58,969 nt of DNA, taken from Phoronis australis. Taxonomy: Eukaryota; Phoronida; Phoronidae. A model generated the notes under the pieces. That model was not told the DNA's origin, made no database searches, and worked only from the letters and a program-made list of their open reading frames with translations. Below are positions 47,701-57,003 of the stretch, one piece after another; position 1 is the stretch's first letter, and every line of letters starts with the position of its first letter. The DNA is taken from positions 7,216 to 66,184 of the forward strand of contig NMRA01000605.1 of the NCBI GenBank assembly GCA_002633005.1, written 5' to 3'. The position numbers were made by a program, and so were the translations under genes.

Positions 47701-50700
47701 CCAACTGCTTGTCTGCAGTCCTATTGAATTGAAAAGTTATGCAACACTAAACTGGTGTTAACACATAAGAAAATTGATGATTTTTAAATAAAAAGTATGA
47801 GGAGTAAGATAAACAAGTTCCAATATTCACTTGACATAGAAGTATAAAAGAGTTTGTGGAGACAGTTTGAGATTCATAGATCCTTATAATTGAAAAAATG
47901 TTCATTGAAATTATAGACACATGGTGAACAGAGACACCTGGTGGCTGCCAAAAGTATTGCTCACAGGCTACTTTAGTTTTTGACAATACGGTATTGGTTC
48001 TGGTCTGTCAATCATCTAAGTTCTTAACAGGTCCTCCTGGAGGCAATTTGTTTGCAAGTGTTGGATTTTATATTTTAACCTATTAAAAATAATTAAAAAA
48101 TTATGGGTCATGGGTTGGAGAAATAAATGAAAATTATGGGCGGTGGGTACGAAATAAAAGTGCCTTCCCCCCCTCCCATACAGATTTTGCTGGAACAGCC
48201 TTGAGCAATTTTTTAAATATGCAAATAAAGGTCGCCTTTATGCAAAATTCTATTTTTGTCTATAATTTCCTTACCAAGCACTGCAGGCAGGTTTCAATGG
48301 TCAGCGAATATAATAATGAATTTTTTTGGCGGATACATCGTTAATTTGCATAATTTATGCAAATTAAGGCTGCCATTATTCAGAATTCTTCTTGTGCTTA
48401 TAGCTACCGTACCAAGCACCACATGTGAGCTATAATGATATTTGCAACTATATTCTTATGGTCAATTAGTTTATTGAAATCAGTTTGCATGTTGTTTCAT
48501 GATCAGTTTGCTGGTGGATTTGTTTCCACATTTCCATGATTTACTGGTAATGGGATCTCTTTACATTTTCTGTGAATGCCCCTGTTGTTGGAGGCAGAAC
48601 ACACAGTTTTGGAGCAGATGTATATATCTTGCCATTTTTCTTTCCCCATACTTGTAGTCTGGTCTCTGACATGTTCCTGGCTCTCTTCATTCCATAACAA
48701 GCAGATATAAATTTAGTGGCCTGTTCCATGACATCAGAGAAATGTGCATCGGCATTGCCGATGGCAGACAGGTCATACCCAGCCTTCAGTGTTTTATCCC
48801 CTTTCCTACCCCAAAGTAGCATGCCACTGTGTCACATCCAGACAGTGCATGAGCAGGGAGATCATTCTGTAGTTCTGTTAATGGAAGCTAAGTATGTTGG
48901 CTAAATTGTGAAGGTGAGGGGACATAAAATTGCATCCATTTCTATTGCAGGCTAATGAAGTAGGCAGTGAAACGGAAAGTTACTACCTGAGGGCCAGGGC
49001 AGGCTTGTATTGGGAGAAAGCTAAAGAAATGTTGGAGGCATTGTCAAAGTAAGAACATCGCTCCTAGTTTTCATTAACACTTTATTTGTAACAATGATAT
49101 ATTAAATTTAAGTTTGGTTTTTGAATAGTAAACGATACTGTTGTTGTTGTAGTTTGTCTAGTCAAACAAATGACATGTTTATACCAGTCATACCCCAGAT
49201 GTTGTATTTACCCAAACTAAGTAGCTTTCAGAATGAACCAATGATCACAATACAAAATTGTAATTTTACTGGAATAGTATGCACATTATATGATTGTGTT
49301 GCAGTTTTCCTTAAAGTCCAAGAAGCACACGTTGTTAACCCTTATTACATGGATACAGGATGCTACAAGGATCCAAGAAGTACCTACCCCAAAGCTTATA
49401 CACAATCCGTAATCAAACAAAGCTTAAATAAACGCGCCACTCACGATTCGCACCCGAAGAACACACCGCCATTTTGAACTTACCGCAAACCCAGAAGTAC
49501 AATTTATTCAGGAACCCAGGCTAAGAAAGCACCGTCAGTACGACTGGAGCAGTGCCTGTTACCAGCCTGCAAACGGGGATAAAATAATCGACAGCGTGCC
49601 TTAATTTTCATAAAATCAAAATACAGACAATTTTATCGAATTTGCTGAAGAAATATGGCGAATAAATTTTAACAGAAATTATTTTGCCAGACTCGGGACC
49701 GCAGCCGCTATCGGACCCGGTGCGGATGGAGACCAGACACTGGCGAACGGTAAAGGCATGCGGTTGCAAGCTGTTTTGTCGAAGTAAAATGTTCAAATCA
49801 TAATGCCTTATATATTCAAAGGTAGTTTCAGACACTTGCATAAAATTACGGGCTGGTTAGTCTTGTGTCACACTGCCGCGGCAGCCGTTAGCTGGCCTCA
49901 GTGCCAGTTACCAGTATGAAAACTATCGTCAAACTACAGTTTGTTAATAGGGCTATACATCTTTGCGCCAAGGCCACCCTTAGGCCTACCTGGTCCCTGG
50001 CCACAGCGCTCGCTCAAACGAAGTTTATTTAAAACTTGGGGTATTCTGGCGAACTGTGCAAAGGTGTTGGCTTTCAACAGAGATTTGCCCAGACTTCGTA
50101 TGAGCACACCAAGCCTAAAAAATGGGGACTGGAATTTTTGGGAATGTCTAGGTTTTACTATAAGATTCACTGGGTGTGTTCAGAGCTATGAATTGCAGAT
50201 GCTAAATTTTGATACTTTCGATCTTCTAGTGGACTTTTGTCTTGTTTTCTACTTTTTTCAGAGTTCGTGCTTCTTTGACTGAGGCACACTTTTTTCCATT
50301 TCTCCAAATAGGGGGCTCGTTCAAGCTTATAAGTATGACAAGTCCAATACAAAATGTTATCATTTTTTATTCATTAAACCAAAATGATTCAACCTTTTAT
50401 CATAATAAGTAACTTAGAATGCACAGTACTTTACAAAATTTAGCATTACAAACACTATACAACAGCACAAGTTTCCATGATATGAAAGTGGACATACATG
50501 TAACTATTACCATGGTGACGGAATAGTGTTTCCTTACACCAGAATTTGACAAGCGTGATTAAAAAAATATGGAGTTGCAAGGAACAAGAATTGGAGGCTT
50601 GAAGCTTCAAAGTACAACATAGCTTATTTCTCAAATTAAGATTCTTCATATTGTTGACTTGATAACCTGAATTTAAGAAAGCAATAAGTTACAAAATATG

Positions 50701-53700
50701 ACTTGAAAGCAATTTAGACTTAAAATTTAGAAAAATATGAATCATTTTGTGACACCGAATCAAGCCTTGAACAGCAGTTGACAGTCAAACAAAAAACCAT
50801 TTCAAAAGTATTTCAACTATTTTTAGCTTAGTGTAAGGTCACCTGAATGGGAAATTCACAGTAAAATAATTTGAATATATCTTTTGTAATGTATTTTTTC
50901 CACAAAAACACAAAAATTGAACAAACTTCCTTATTTGTAGCAACGTTTGTCAAAATGTATCAACGTTAAATCTTCACAAATTACAAAGTAACAGGTTGAA
51001 CATGCCTTCCAGTTCAGCAAAAGTCGCCATGTTGTCGGTGCCATCAGAAAAACAGGAATTGTGAGCACATTTATCACTTAATGAGTAACAACTGCGAGGC
51101 TGAAATTCGGTGAACACTGTTGAATCGTGCAGAATAGTAAGTAAAGATATGTCTGACTGAATTTCACCGTAATTTGTTGGCAAAAACAGTTTACACAAAG
51201 TTTTAAACTCGTAACTCATCCCGCTGTCCTCCAATATGGCTGACGCGATCCAAACAAAGTGACCCAAATTTCGGCACAAAAATTGCAATAACTTTACACT
51301 GCTTGCCTCGATTTTGATACTTTTTCGATTTTTACTGAGTAGAATTCACTACCTTTCCGATGATAGCAAAGTACTTTCTCAAAAAAAATTCAATACGAAA
51401 AAATTAGTTCCTAGGTTCGACCGCCCAACATAACAGCTAGAACTAAACACCAATGCTGTTTTAACGTAATTTAATAAACAAAAGTACATGTTGAATTCCA
51501 AAAAAATTCAACGACCACTAACTACAAACTATAAATACACTACATATACAAACGAATCACGAGATATTACTAATAAAACAAAATAATGAAGACTTTTCGA
51601 GCAAGCGATAGCACATTCAGTTTCAAGGAAAAAATGGCGGCATTCAGGACAAGTTCCTGAACTGACAAGCCGGAAATGTGGGTATGGAAATAACCGATGA
51701 CAGCCGGTAATTATACGCTGACGGAGAAGGGTCAAATATTTTTTTAAAAATCTCTTTTGGCACGAAAGGCGAAAAGAATATAAAGAAAGGGTATCAAAAA
51801 TAAGATTTTATTTTAAGTATTTTCGGATACTGGAACCACATTGTCATTTTGAGACAAGGACTTTAATTCCTGCTGTCACTTGATACTCAAACAGCATGTA
51901 CTTCAGTTTATGTAAGTACTGAATGTGACTGCAGTGAGGTCCAGTATATTGAGTTAATACTTTGTTTGTTCTCTTGCATTTGGATGTGAAGCTCTTCCCT
52001 GCAGCCAATTGGGCACTTGGAATCTTGAAAAAAATACCTTTCAAGACCCAAATTCACTAAAAGACGAACCCTCGACATAACTGTTGTTTAGTTGCTTTAA
52101 GCTCTAGGCCACTCAACGCCCAATTTTTGAACTGCTTGTTTGTTTTTCCATAATAGAAAACACCCTGTGCGCACACCTAAAGAGAAACTGTTTACTTGTG
52201 ACGAGGAACCCTTGACTGATGAAGAGGTGCATCACTTGTTGAACCAGGCTCGCTTCTTCTTGGCCTGTGAAGCAATGAAAGGAGAGAGATACGAGGTGGC
52301 CAGGAGAGAATTTGAACAAATTGACACTGCAGAAGCACTCTTCAATCTGTCCAAGGTAACACAGCATGTTTATGTGTGTCCGTGGCTGTGTTGGAAACTT
52401 GCATATGAGGAAAATTTATGTTTAAGTTTATATAGTGCTGAGTGATGTAGACTTGTAGTCTTAGCTAATTTGGCCCTCAGGGTGTTAAAGTTTTTAGTCC
52501 AAGAGTTGTAAGGAAGTTTGTCCGGCTTTCTTCATTTTGGCCTTCCTTCCTCAGGTGAAACATTGTTGGAGAGTACCCAGAGTTGAGAAATCCCACTATC
52601 TGAAATAAATCTGGATCTGTTATCAAAGCAAAGTTAGCAGTCAGTCTAGTTGTTCATTCCATAATATTTCAGATGTCCATAATAACTACTGTGCTGATGA
52701 GTCAGGGTTAAGGTAATTGTCACCCTTCGTGACATCCTTTCAAGTTTCATCTAGTGACTAAATTTTCATTTTCATCCCATGAAAGTGTTTATTTTCTGAA
52801 TCCTCAGTGACTTGAAAGCTGTTAATTCATGCTTTAAAATATCCAACAAATCATAATGATGTGACCTCCATTTTTGTGAAAATTTCATTTAAATTTGTTT
52901 TATATAACCTTAAAAATGAACCCCAGGAGACTTTGTGTATCAACTGTTCTTGCTTTAGGTATACAGGGAACAGTCTTTTACAATTGTTCTTAGTCTCAAA
53001 CAACTGAGATGTCTGCCAGCTAACTCTTTTTTAAGTCATTGCAAGTCCTCCATTTTTTGGTGACATCTTTGTTTTCCCTCGATCATATGCTATAGAATAA
53101 CATTAAGAGGGAAAACTTCCCTGCTAATTGACCATGCATTTAAGATAAATGGCTGAACATTCACAACTCTCAAAAACATTTGAAACTCAAATATCCTGAG
53201 AAGGCGAGAATTATTTGCAATGTAATAGATATCAAGTGGAAGTGTTCCATAAAGATTCACATTTGGCGTTTCGCTCAGCACCTTGAGAGAAGTGTTTGAG
53301 GTGCAATAAAGCATAGAATTCAATATTTGAATAAAAATTCAACAAAATAGAAAAAAAAATAATGAAAGTCTAGAATTACCTTTATTGTAGTTCAGCCACC
53401 ATTTACCTTGCTTTTTTGTGGATTGGCAATTTTTTATTACAAATGTTTCTAGATTTATCGTAAACTAGCTGACGAAGAGGTTGACGGTCTTGGAGATTAT
53501 GATCTGACAGCCCGAGTCCGGGATCGTTACCGAGGCCTGCTGGTGAAGGCGCAAGAAACACTGCACAGAACTTTGGACAGAATGACAGGAGCTAGGGGAC
53601 ATGTATGTCTACTGTTAATCATAGATAAGACTTGTTGCCATACAATGAGTATAGCTTACTGGTGTTTAAAGCATTCTTAGTTATTTTCAATTCATGGAAT

Positions 53701-56700
53701 TTCCGCATTTCCGCTTTTCTCTTTCAGTCCCTCCGCGTATTTTCGTTATACTTCCGCGGAAAAAAATTGGGTTTGCCATAAAATTAACGCGGCAAATTGG
53801 TTTCTCACCGCGGCGTTGCCGACGGCTCGAAAAGCGGAAACTGCGAAAATTGTAATTGCGGATCACAGGCACTCGAATTTCCTGATGTCTCCTAACCATA
53901 TACAAGAAACATGCTTTCTTAGTAGTGAGTGACGTCAGAGGTAATCGAGGAACAGATAAATTCAAGCGCCTGTGCCTGGGATAGCGTGGTTCATCAAAGG
54001 CGTCTGCATTTGGTAGAAAATCGCGGCGACAAATAGTGCGACTCTGCTGTCAAAAATGCGTGGAACGTGGTGTAGACAGAATATTTCGTGGAAAAGTGGA
54101 TATATAAAAGAAACGGTCAATGTTTTCACAAACAACATAAGTCAAGGTTTGTGCTCTGTAAACCTTGAGAGAGGAACAATTACGGAGTGCGTGGGCGAGT
54201 TGCCTCAGACTAAGTTGGAGTCGGAGGACCGACTGAAAACGATGAAACACTAGAAATAACAACACTTCCTGAAAAGAAATTCAACCGTAACCGGTTATTC
54301 GTTGGATTGGAATCGTGGGATGTGAGTGATGTATGAAATTCTTTTGTTTGATCCCACATGCACACCCGTTGCCGTTGGCTGCTAAGCCCTAGCTAAGGCC
54401 TGATCGCTTGAGTGCGATTTTCTACATGCCGCCGAAACGGGATACAAAGTGCTATTTTTGTTACTGCAAATGCGTTTTCAATTGTCTTTTATGTATTTCA
54501 ATTTATCTTGACGTTTTTCGTGTTCTATTTTGTGACTCGAGTTTCGCAGAAGTGATCACGTGACAGATTCTGAATGATCTGAGCCATTGTTTACAAATTT
54601 TGCCAGACTATTTTCAGTGTCCTGATGGAATTTTATTTCTTATGTCACATAGTTTCTTCGACACCAGAGTGGCTTATGAACAATTAACTCCTGTAATTAC
54701 TGTTTGAAACTGAAGTTTGGCCAACTTAGGATTGTGATTGATGCATTCTATAAAGTATGTTGTTTTTTACTTTCATTTTTCCATGCTAACAGTTGGGGTA
54801 TGAGCCACAGGTTTTCGTCTTGACTTTTTCCATTTGTGTTGGAATTAAAATTTTTGTTGGAATTAAATGTGTATGTATTTCAAGCTTTCTAGATGATCTA
54901 TGGATCAATTTTCAATTTTTTTGTAATTTCGTATCGTAATTATAAGAATTGAAAATAATTTTATAGGTCTCCCTCAGTGCAACAAATCAAGAATAAGCTC
55001 CAGCCACTCAGACTGCAAATTTTTCATCATTATCGTTATTATTTTAATATTAAAAAATATTTTTTGTTGCATCTAATTGCCTTCATTGTTGTTGCTGAAA
55101 TAGATATCACTGCTTAAGATGAGTGCGTTTTGCCAACACGACACAGTAACTTTCGATCTGTTGAGGTATGGTTTAGATTGAAATGTGTATTTAGGGCTGT
55201 AAAAATTTCCTCTTTTTTGTCGTGGGTCATGTCCAGGTAGTCCCAGCATTACTTAAGGAACATAAAAAGTCCGATTTATTTATTGAAACAAGGTCGGAAA
55301 ATGAGAAGTGAAGTAGAGGGTTCGCACTAATTAGTGGAGTTCAAAGAATAGGCAAAAACTAGTTGTATTGAATGGAGGTCTGAATAGAACACCACATAAA
55401 GATGCTTGCTGTGACGTAGACAAATCTTAGTCAATAAGTCTGACTGCTTGACAATTCATGGCATTGGTGTATTCAGAGTGATTGACATAACATATTGTAG
55501 CAACCAAATTGACATGTGTTGTTGTTCAAGATAGAGTTTAATCTCACCAGTGGTGTAGACAAAATGTCTGTCAAGTTTTTTGTGTGTTGCTACAGGAGTC
55601 TAATCATGTGATTTAGCACAACTGTTGATTATATTGTTTAGTGAGGTGCATGCTTTTATTTCAGAAACTGACTGGTTTGATTGATTCTGAGTTGGAAGAA
55701 GTGGAGACACTGATACACAAGCTGGACTCTAATGACAGTGAGTTACTAGTGCTCTGTAGTACTTGACCTGAGGGTGTACAAGGTGTTGTCACCCATCTTA
55801 CTACTTAAATGATACACAAGGTGTTGTCACCCATCTTACTACCTAAATGATATACAAAGTCTTGTCACCCATCTTATTACTTAAAGGGCATACAAGGCCT
55901 TTTCACTCCTGTTATTACCTAAACAGCGTACAAGGCCTTGGTACCTCACCCATCCAAAGGACATGCATGGCCTGGGTGTGACATTTACCTACTCCAGGGG
56001 CATACAAGGCTTTGGCACCCATTCCTGCTTACTGAAAGTGATGGGTCATTTTCCTTTAGTTCTGCTTGTCTAATTATATAATATTTTGTGATATGCATTG
56101 TAGCAGAATTATCCAAATGCCATGATCAACTACTGTTGCAAGAACACAGAGCTAGTTGTCCATTTTATACAGTCTGGGTCTGATGTAACAGACAAATATT
56201 AGCTAATCACACAGATGTGACACATACAGTATGTTTATTTGCCTTTATTTTGAGGCAAGTGTGGTGCTTCACATTTCGTTATTTCAATCTTGAAATTTTT
56301 GTTTTAGATTCTTCTTCGTTCATTCAAATGTCAGTTCTTTGTGTAAAGCATAGCACTCACTAATAAGATTTGTTATTTTGCTGGTAAATTTCCGAAAAAT
56401 CTAGTGTACCGAACATCCCAAAATTGATTTTGTGATCTGCAGAAATCAGCATTTTAATTTCTTTTTTTCCAAGTGTTTTGTAATTCATTGATAGTACAAT
56501 TGAACAGCATTACTGTGACCTTGCTGTATTACATTGATAGTACAGTTGAGCAGCATTACAGTGACCCTGGTACATTACATGATAGTACAGTTGAACAGCA
56601 TTACAGTGATGCTGGTATATTACATTCATTTGATACTACAGTTGAATAGCATTACAGTGACCCTGGTACATTACATTGATAGTACAATTGAACAGCATTA

Positions 56701-57003
56701 CTGTGACCTTGCTGTATTACATTGATAGTACAGTTGAACAGCATTACAGTGACCGTGGTTAATTACATTCACTCACCAATAACGTTTTATCACCATAAGT
56801 TCGTTGTACAGTTTGAGTTGAAACAGAAAACTTCAGTTTCTACTAGTGTTTAAGAAAAGTCCTTTATTTACTTAAAGCCTTAATATTTGATTATAGTGTT
56901 CAGTCCGGCTGATGCCTCTACCATCAACCACACTGGCCAGCTACCCAACATGGCCTTCAGTACCCCCCTCAAGAGCAACGACTTCAGTCAGTCTCCTAAT
57001 CAG
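33407..57003 (+). CDS. RANBP2: RANBP2/Nup358 nucleoporin, N-terminal domain; continues beyond the right edge
   Basis: Cytoplasmic-filament nucleoporin, SUMO E3 ligase and Ran-binding scaffold. Exons: 33407-33478, 34874-34941, 35935-36048, 36409-36452, 38040-38086, 38275-38334, 38699-38767, 39088-39249, 40374-40498, 41056-41185, 41735-41906, 43014-43093, 43888-44116, 44397-44655, 46253-46373, 48951-49048, 52157-52355, 53453-53602, 55665-55737, 56897-57003. The 2379 nt read as 793 open codons with all phases consistent and no stop; the last exon ends at a good donor (CAG|GTAAGA). Start MLKTKQQVDKHVASI parallels the human N-terminus. Further matches: YNLAKLYYSVKDYASAKKYL, KAVESYRRSFELDDKQ, ARFWYDKAEKMLPNNS, GYMVLSLSRGN, LHGLVWLALQHY, QQDWWAVAYRLH and EALFNLSKIYRK. 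Human Nup358's corresponding domain is about 750-800 residues, so this is the whole N-terminal domain. Ran-binding domains, zinc fingers, the SUMO-ligase region and any cyclophilin domain are not in the window. Confidence 0.93.
33804..33871. repeat. 28-bp inverted repeat (hairpin) in RANBP2 intron 1
   Basis: Arms 33804-33831 and 33844-33871 begin with GATTTAAGAACCAGTTACCA and match at 27 of 28 positions around a 12-base loop. It lies about 400 bp downstream of the RANBP2 start codon. It could be a transposon terminus pair collapsed together, or a structured RNA element. Confidence 0.85.
34061..34559. mobile_element. Inverted-repeat element in RANBP2 intron 1
   Basis: Arms 34061-34101 and 34519-34559 (41 nt) match at 37 positions; the inner words are TGCTCGAAGAAAAAGTTTG and its complement. 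There is no coding signal inside. Just to the right, 34576-34615 matches the first 40 bases of the window, so the repeat unit probably extends beyond the arm. Confidence 0.7.
36570..37140 (+). repeat. AT-rich stretch with recurring AAGATGGnGGAnnTnnCGGC words
   Basis: AAGATGGTGGACGTGGCGGC (36752), AAAGATGGCGGATATATCGGC (near 36902) and AAAATGGCGCATCTGATGC (near 37065) recur at about 150-bp spacing in RANBP2 intron 4. A 150-codon plus frame spans it but matches nothing. Probably an old dispersed repeat; the words resemble YY1 sites. Confidence 0.45.
37430..37490. repeat. Imperfect ATC trinucleotide repeat
   Basis: Interrupted (ATC)n tract in RANBP2 intron 4. It produces Ile/Met-rich artificial frames on both strands. 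Confidence 0.85.
39088..57003 (+). CDS. RANBP2: RANBP2 exons 8-20: N-terminal alpha-helical superhelix and start of linker
   Basis: About 635 codons, predominantly amphipathic helices. They include LDVQLRMQHIQLMLDQHRPQ (8), LLNVYNSLVMLSLQQR (9), MQATVFYHCATILMKKANK (10), WSEVTPYVAACYLVSYAQD (11), LHGLVWLALQHY (13), RARAGLYWEKAKEMLEALS (16), EVHHLLNQARFFLACEAMKG (17) and ELEEVETLIHKLDSND (19). Exon 20 turns to Ser/Pro/Asn-rich sequence (FSTPLKSNDFSQSPNQ), as where the human linker begins. Exon 12 is preceded by tandem copies of its own start. Confidence 0.9.
39490..40025. mobile_element. Penelope-like element fragment between long inverted repeats
   Basis: Two imperfect inverted repeats of about 120 nt, 39491-39610 and 39900-40022, enclose coding sequence. 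Their outer ends read TCACAACCAGTAAGAACAT and its complement. The enclosed frame reads the C-terminal part of a GIY-YIG endonuclease. Penelope-like retroelements carry GIY-YIG endonucleases C-terminal to their reverse transcriptase and can have terminal repeats in inverted orientation, which fits; no RT is present, so it is a truncated copy. It lies in RANBP2 intron 8. Confidence 0.65.
39620..39862 (+). pseudogene. GIY-YIG endonuclease C-terminal fragment
   Basis: Reads TGREFSVRLNEHRMEVDV, then KSAVSDHALGFHHVINLDD and SRWRKESIWV, ending at TAA. The pattern R-x2-EH-R, then SAVxDHA-x-xHxIxxDD, then a closing (K/R)E-(S/A)-I-x-(I/V), is characteristic of GIY-YIG domains of retroelements. The N-terminal GIY-YIG strand itself is missing, so it cannot be a complete nuclease. 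Confidence 0.7.
42760..43040 (+). repeat. 77-bp tandem copies of the RANBP2 exon 12 3' splice site and exon start
   Basis: CTGACTGTTGTGTATTGTTG starts at 42760, 42837, 42914 and 42991, an exact period of 77. Each copy carries an AG acceptor (last bases 42782, 42859, 42936, 43013) followed by GATACATGGTAC... up to AGGGGTAACC. Only the fourth continues into the real exon (CCTAACAAGTGGCTG); the first three switch to intron sequence (CATATGTTTAC). In copies 1-3 the GTAACC at the switch point could serve as a donor, defining a 27-base in-frame micro-exon. Reading through without it meets a TAG. Confidence 0.95.
44955..45440 (+). repeat. Dispersed repeat with about 130-150-bp internal sub-repeats
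   Basis: Opens with GCGCCCACATATTTATAGGT. Three related subunits each contain a variant of GATTTTCATGAAATTTGGCA, preceded by TCTCTG or CTCCTAAA-type words, and GTGCCCCnTAGTGGnAATTT. Found in RANBP2 intron 14. Such elements are common in marine invertebrate genomes in my recollection; the class is not determined. Confidence 0.6.
46670..47190 (+). pseudogene. Non-LTR retrotransposon (LINE) reverse-transcriptase fragment
   Basis: Frames joined across several shifts and stops read WFEHFKGVFTNNVEEN (pre-RT helix), CLNQMKCRKAAGAEGLPIEF (RT block with K-x-A-G-x-(D/E)-G), GVYPSQWCKGVITPLIK, DVAGKIFSKILCNCLNE and CQVRLGNGYSTIDNMLILHS. The order matches the N-terminal half of a LINE RT. The catalytic FADD-type block was not seen. 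The copy is dead and lies in RANBP2 intron 15. Confidence 0.75.
47408..48207. mobile_element. Non-autonomous element with imperfect terminal inverted repeats
   Basis: Left end 47408-47458 (CCTTGAGGGCTGTACTAGTA, then AAATCCGTGTGGGAAGG) is inverted at 48159-48207 (AGATTTTGCTGGAACAGCC, TTGAG). Next to both ends are tandem words of the type AAATTATGGGTGGTnGTnC. The interior shows no coding sequence. About 0.8 kb, in RANBP2 intron 15. Confidence 0.65.
48341..48367. repeat. 27-base perfect palindrome with two octamer (ATTTGCAT) motifs
   Basis: Thirteen-base arms (TTAATTTGCATAA and its complement) around one T. Each arm contains the POU octamer ATTTGCAT, giving two head-to-head sites. It is surrounded by other ATGCAAAT-like words (48220-48260). 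It lies in RANBP2 intron 15, so a repeat origin is at least as likely as regulation. Confidence 0.8.
48541..48870 (-). pseudogene. Mobile-element protein fragment (SGCDT ... LPPT ... KRSHYQ type)
   Basis: On the minus strand: ALSGCDTVACY, then after a frame change GDKTLKAGYD, VMEQATKFISACYGMK and LPPTTGAFTENVKRSHYQ. This order (GCDT, an (A/F)xxFIxxxYG helix, LPPT ... (K/R)xxYQ) recurs in multicopy uncharacterised invertebrate proteins that behave as transposon products; I do not know their class. At least one frameshift; no start or N-terminal part. RANBP2 intron 15. Confidence 0.5.
49049..52156 (+). other. RANBP2 intron 16, 3.1 kb, unexplained content
   Basis: The longest RANBP2 intron seen. 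It holds a 104-codon minus-strand frame (50974-51288, MQFLCRNLGHFVWIA...), which I cannot assign. Nearby are two YY1-like motifs (CCAATATGGCTGACGC at 51231, AAAATGGCGGCA at 51631) and an ETS-like GCCGGAAAT (51669). The 113-codon plus frame at 49941-50282 also has no recognisable relative. I see no splice-connected gene. Confidence 0.4.
53690..53880 (-). repeat. Dispersed GCGGAAA-type repeat, copy B
   Basis: Reverse-strand copy of the repeat at 25415-25624. Reading the minus strand gives CAATTACAATTTTCGCAG, TTTCCGCTTTTCGAGCCGTC, GAGAAACCAATTTGCCGC, TTTTATGGCAAACCCAATTT and CGCGGAGGGA. It is located in RANBP2 intron 18, about 90 bp after exon 18. Confidence 0.8.
55777..56010. repeat. 38-bp minisatellite, five decaying copies
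   Basis: ACAAGGTGTTGTCACCCATC or variants begin at 55778, 55816, 55854, 55892 and 55930, a 38-bp period, becoming less regular downstream. It starts 40 bp after the RANBP2 exon 19 donor. The unit contains TGATACACAAG, also present in exon 19 (55711-55721), but spacing does not match the period, so descent from the exon is doubtful. Confidence 0.9.
56490..56770. repeat. 45-46-bp minisatellite, six copies
   Basis: GATAGTACAGTTGAACAGCA (with variants) starts at 56490, 56536, 56581, 56632, 56678 and 56724. The fourth period is longer by 5-6 bp. Copies 1 and 5 share the variants ACAATTG and CTTGCTG, suggesting a higher-order duplication. It lies just upstream of RANBP2 exon 20. The 63-codon frame across it is an artefact. 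Confidence 0.95.

Noticed and set aside
55711-56010. 38-bp minisatellite as another exon-boundary duplication
   Set aside because: Only an 11-base word is shared with exon 19 and the spacing does not fit the repeat period; chance is not excluded.
56534-56725. 63-codon frame before RANBP2 exon 20
   Set aside because: Entirely made of the 45-46-bp minisatellite.
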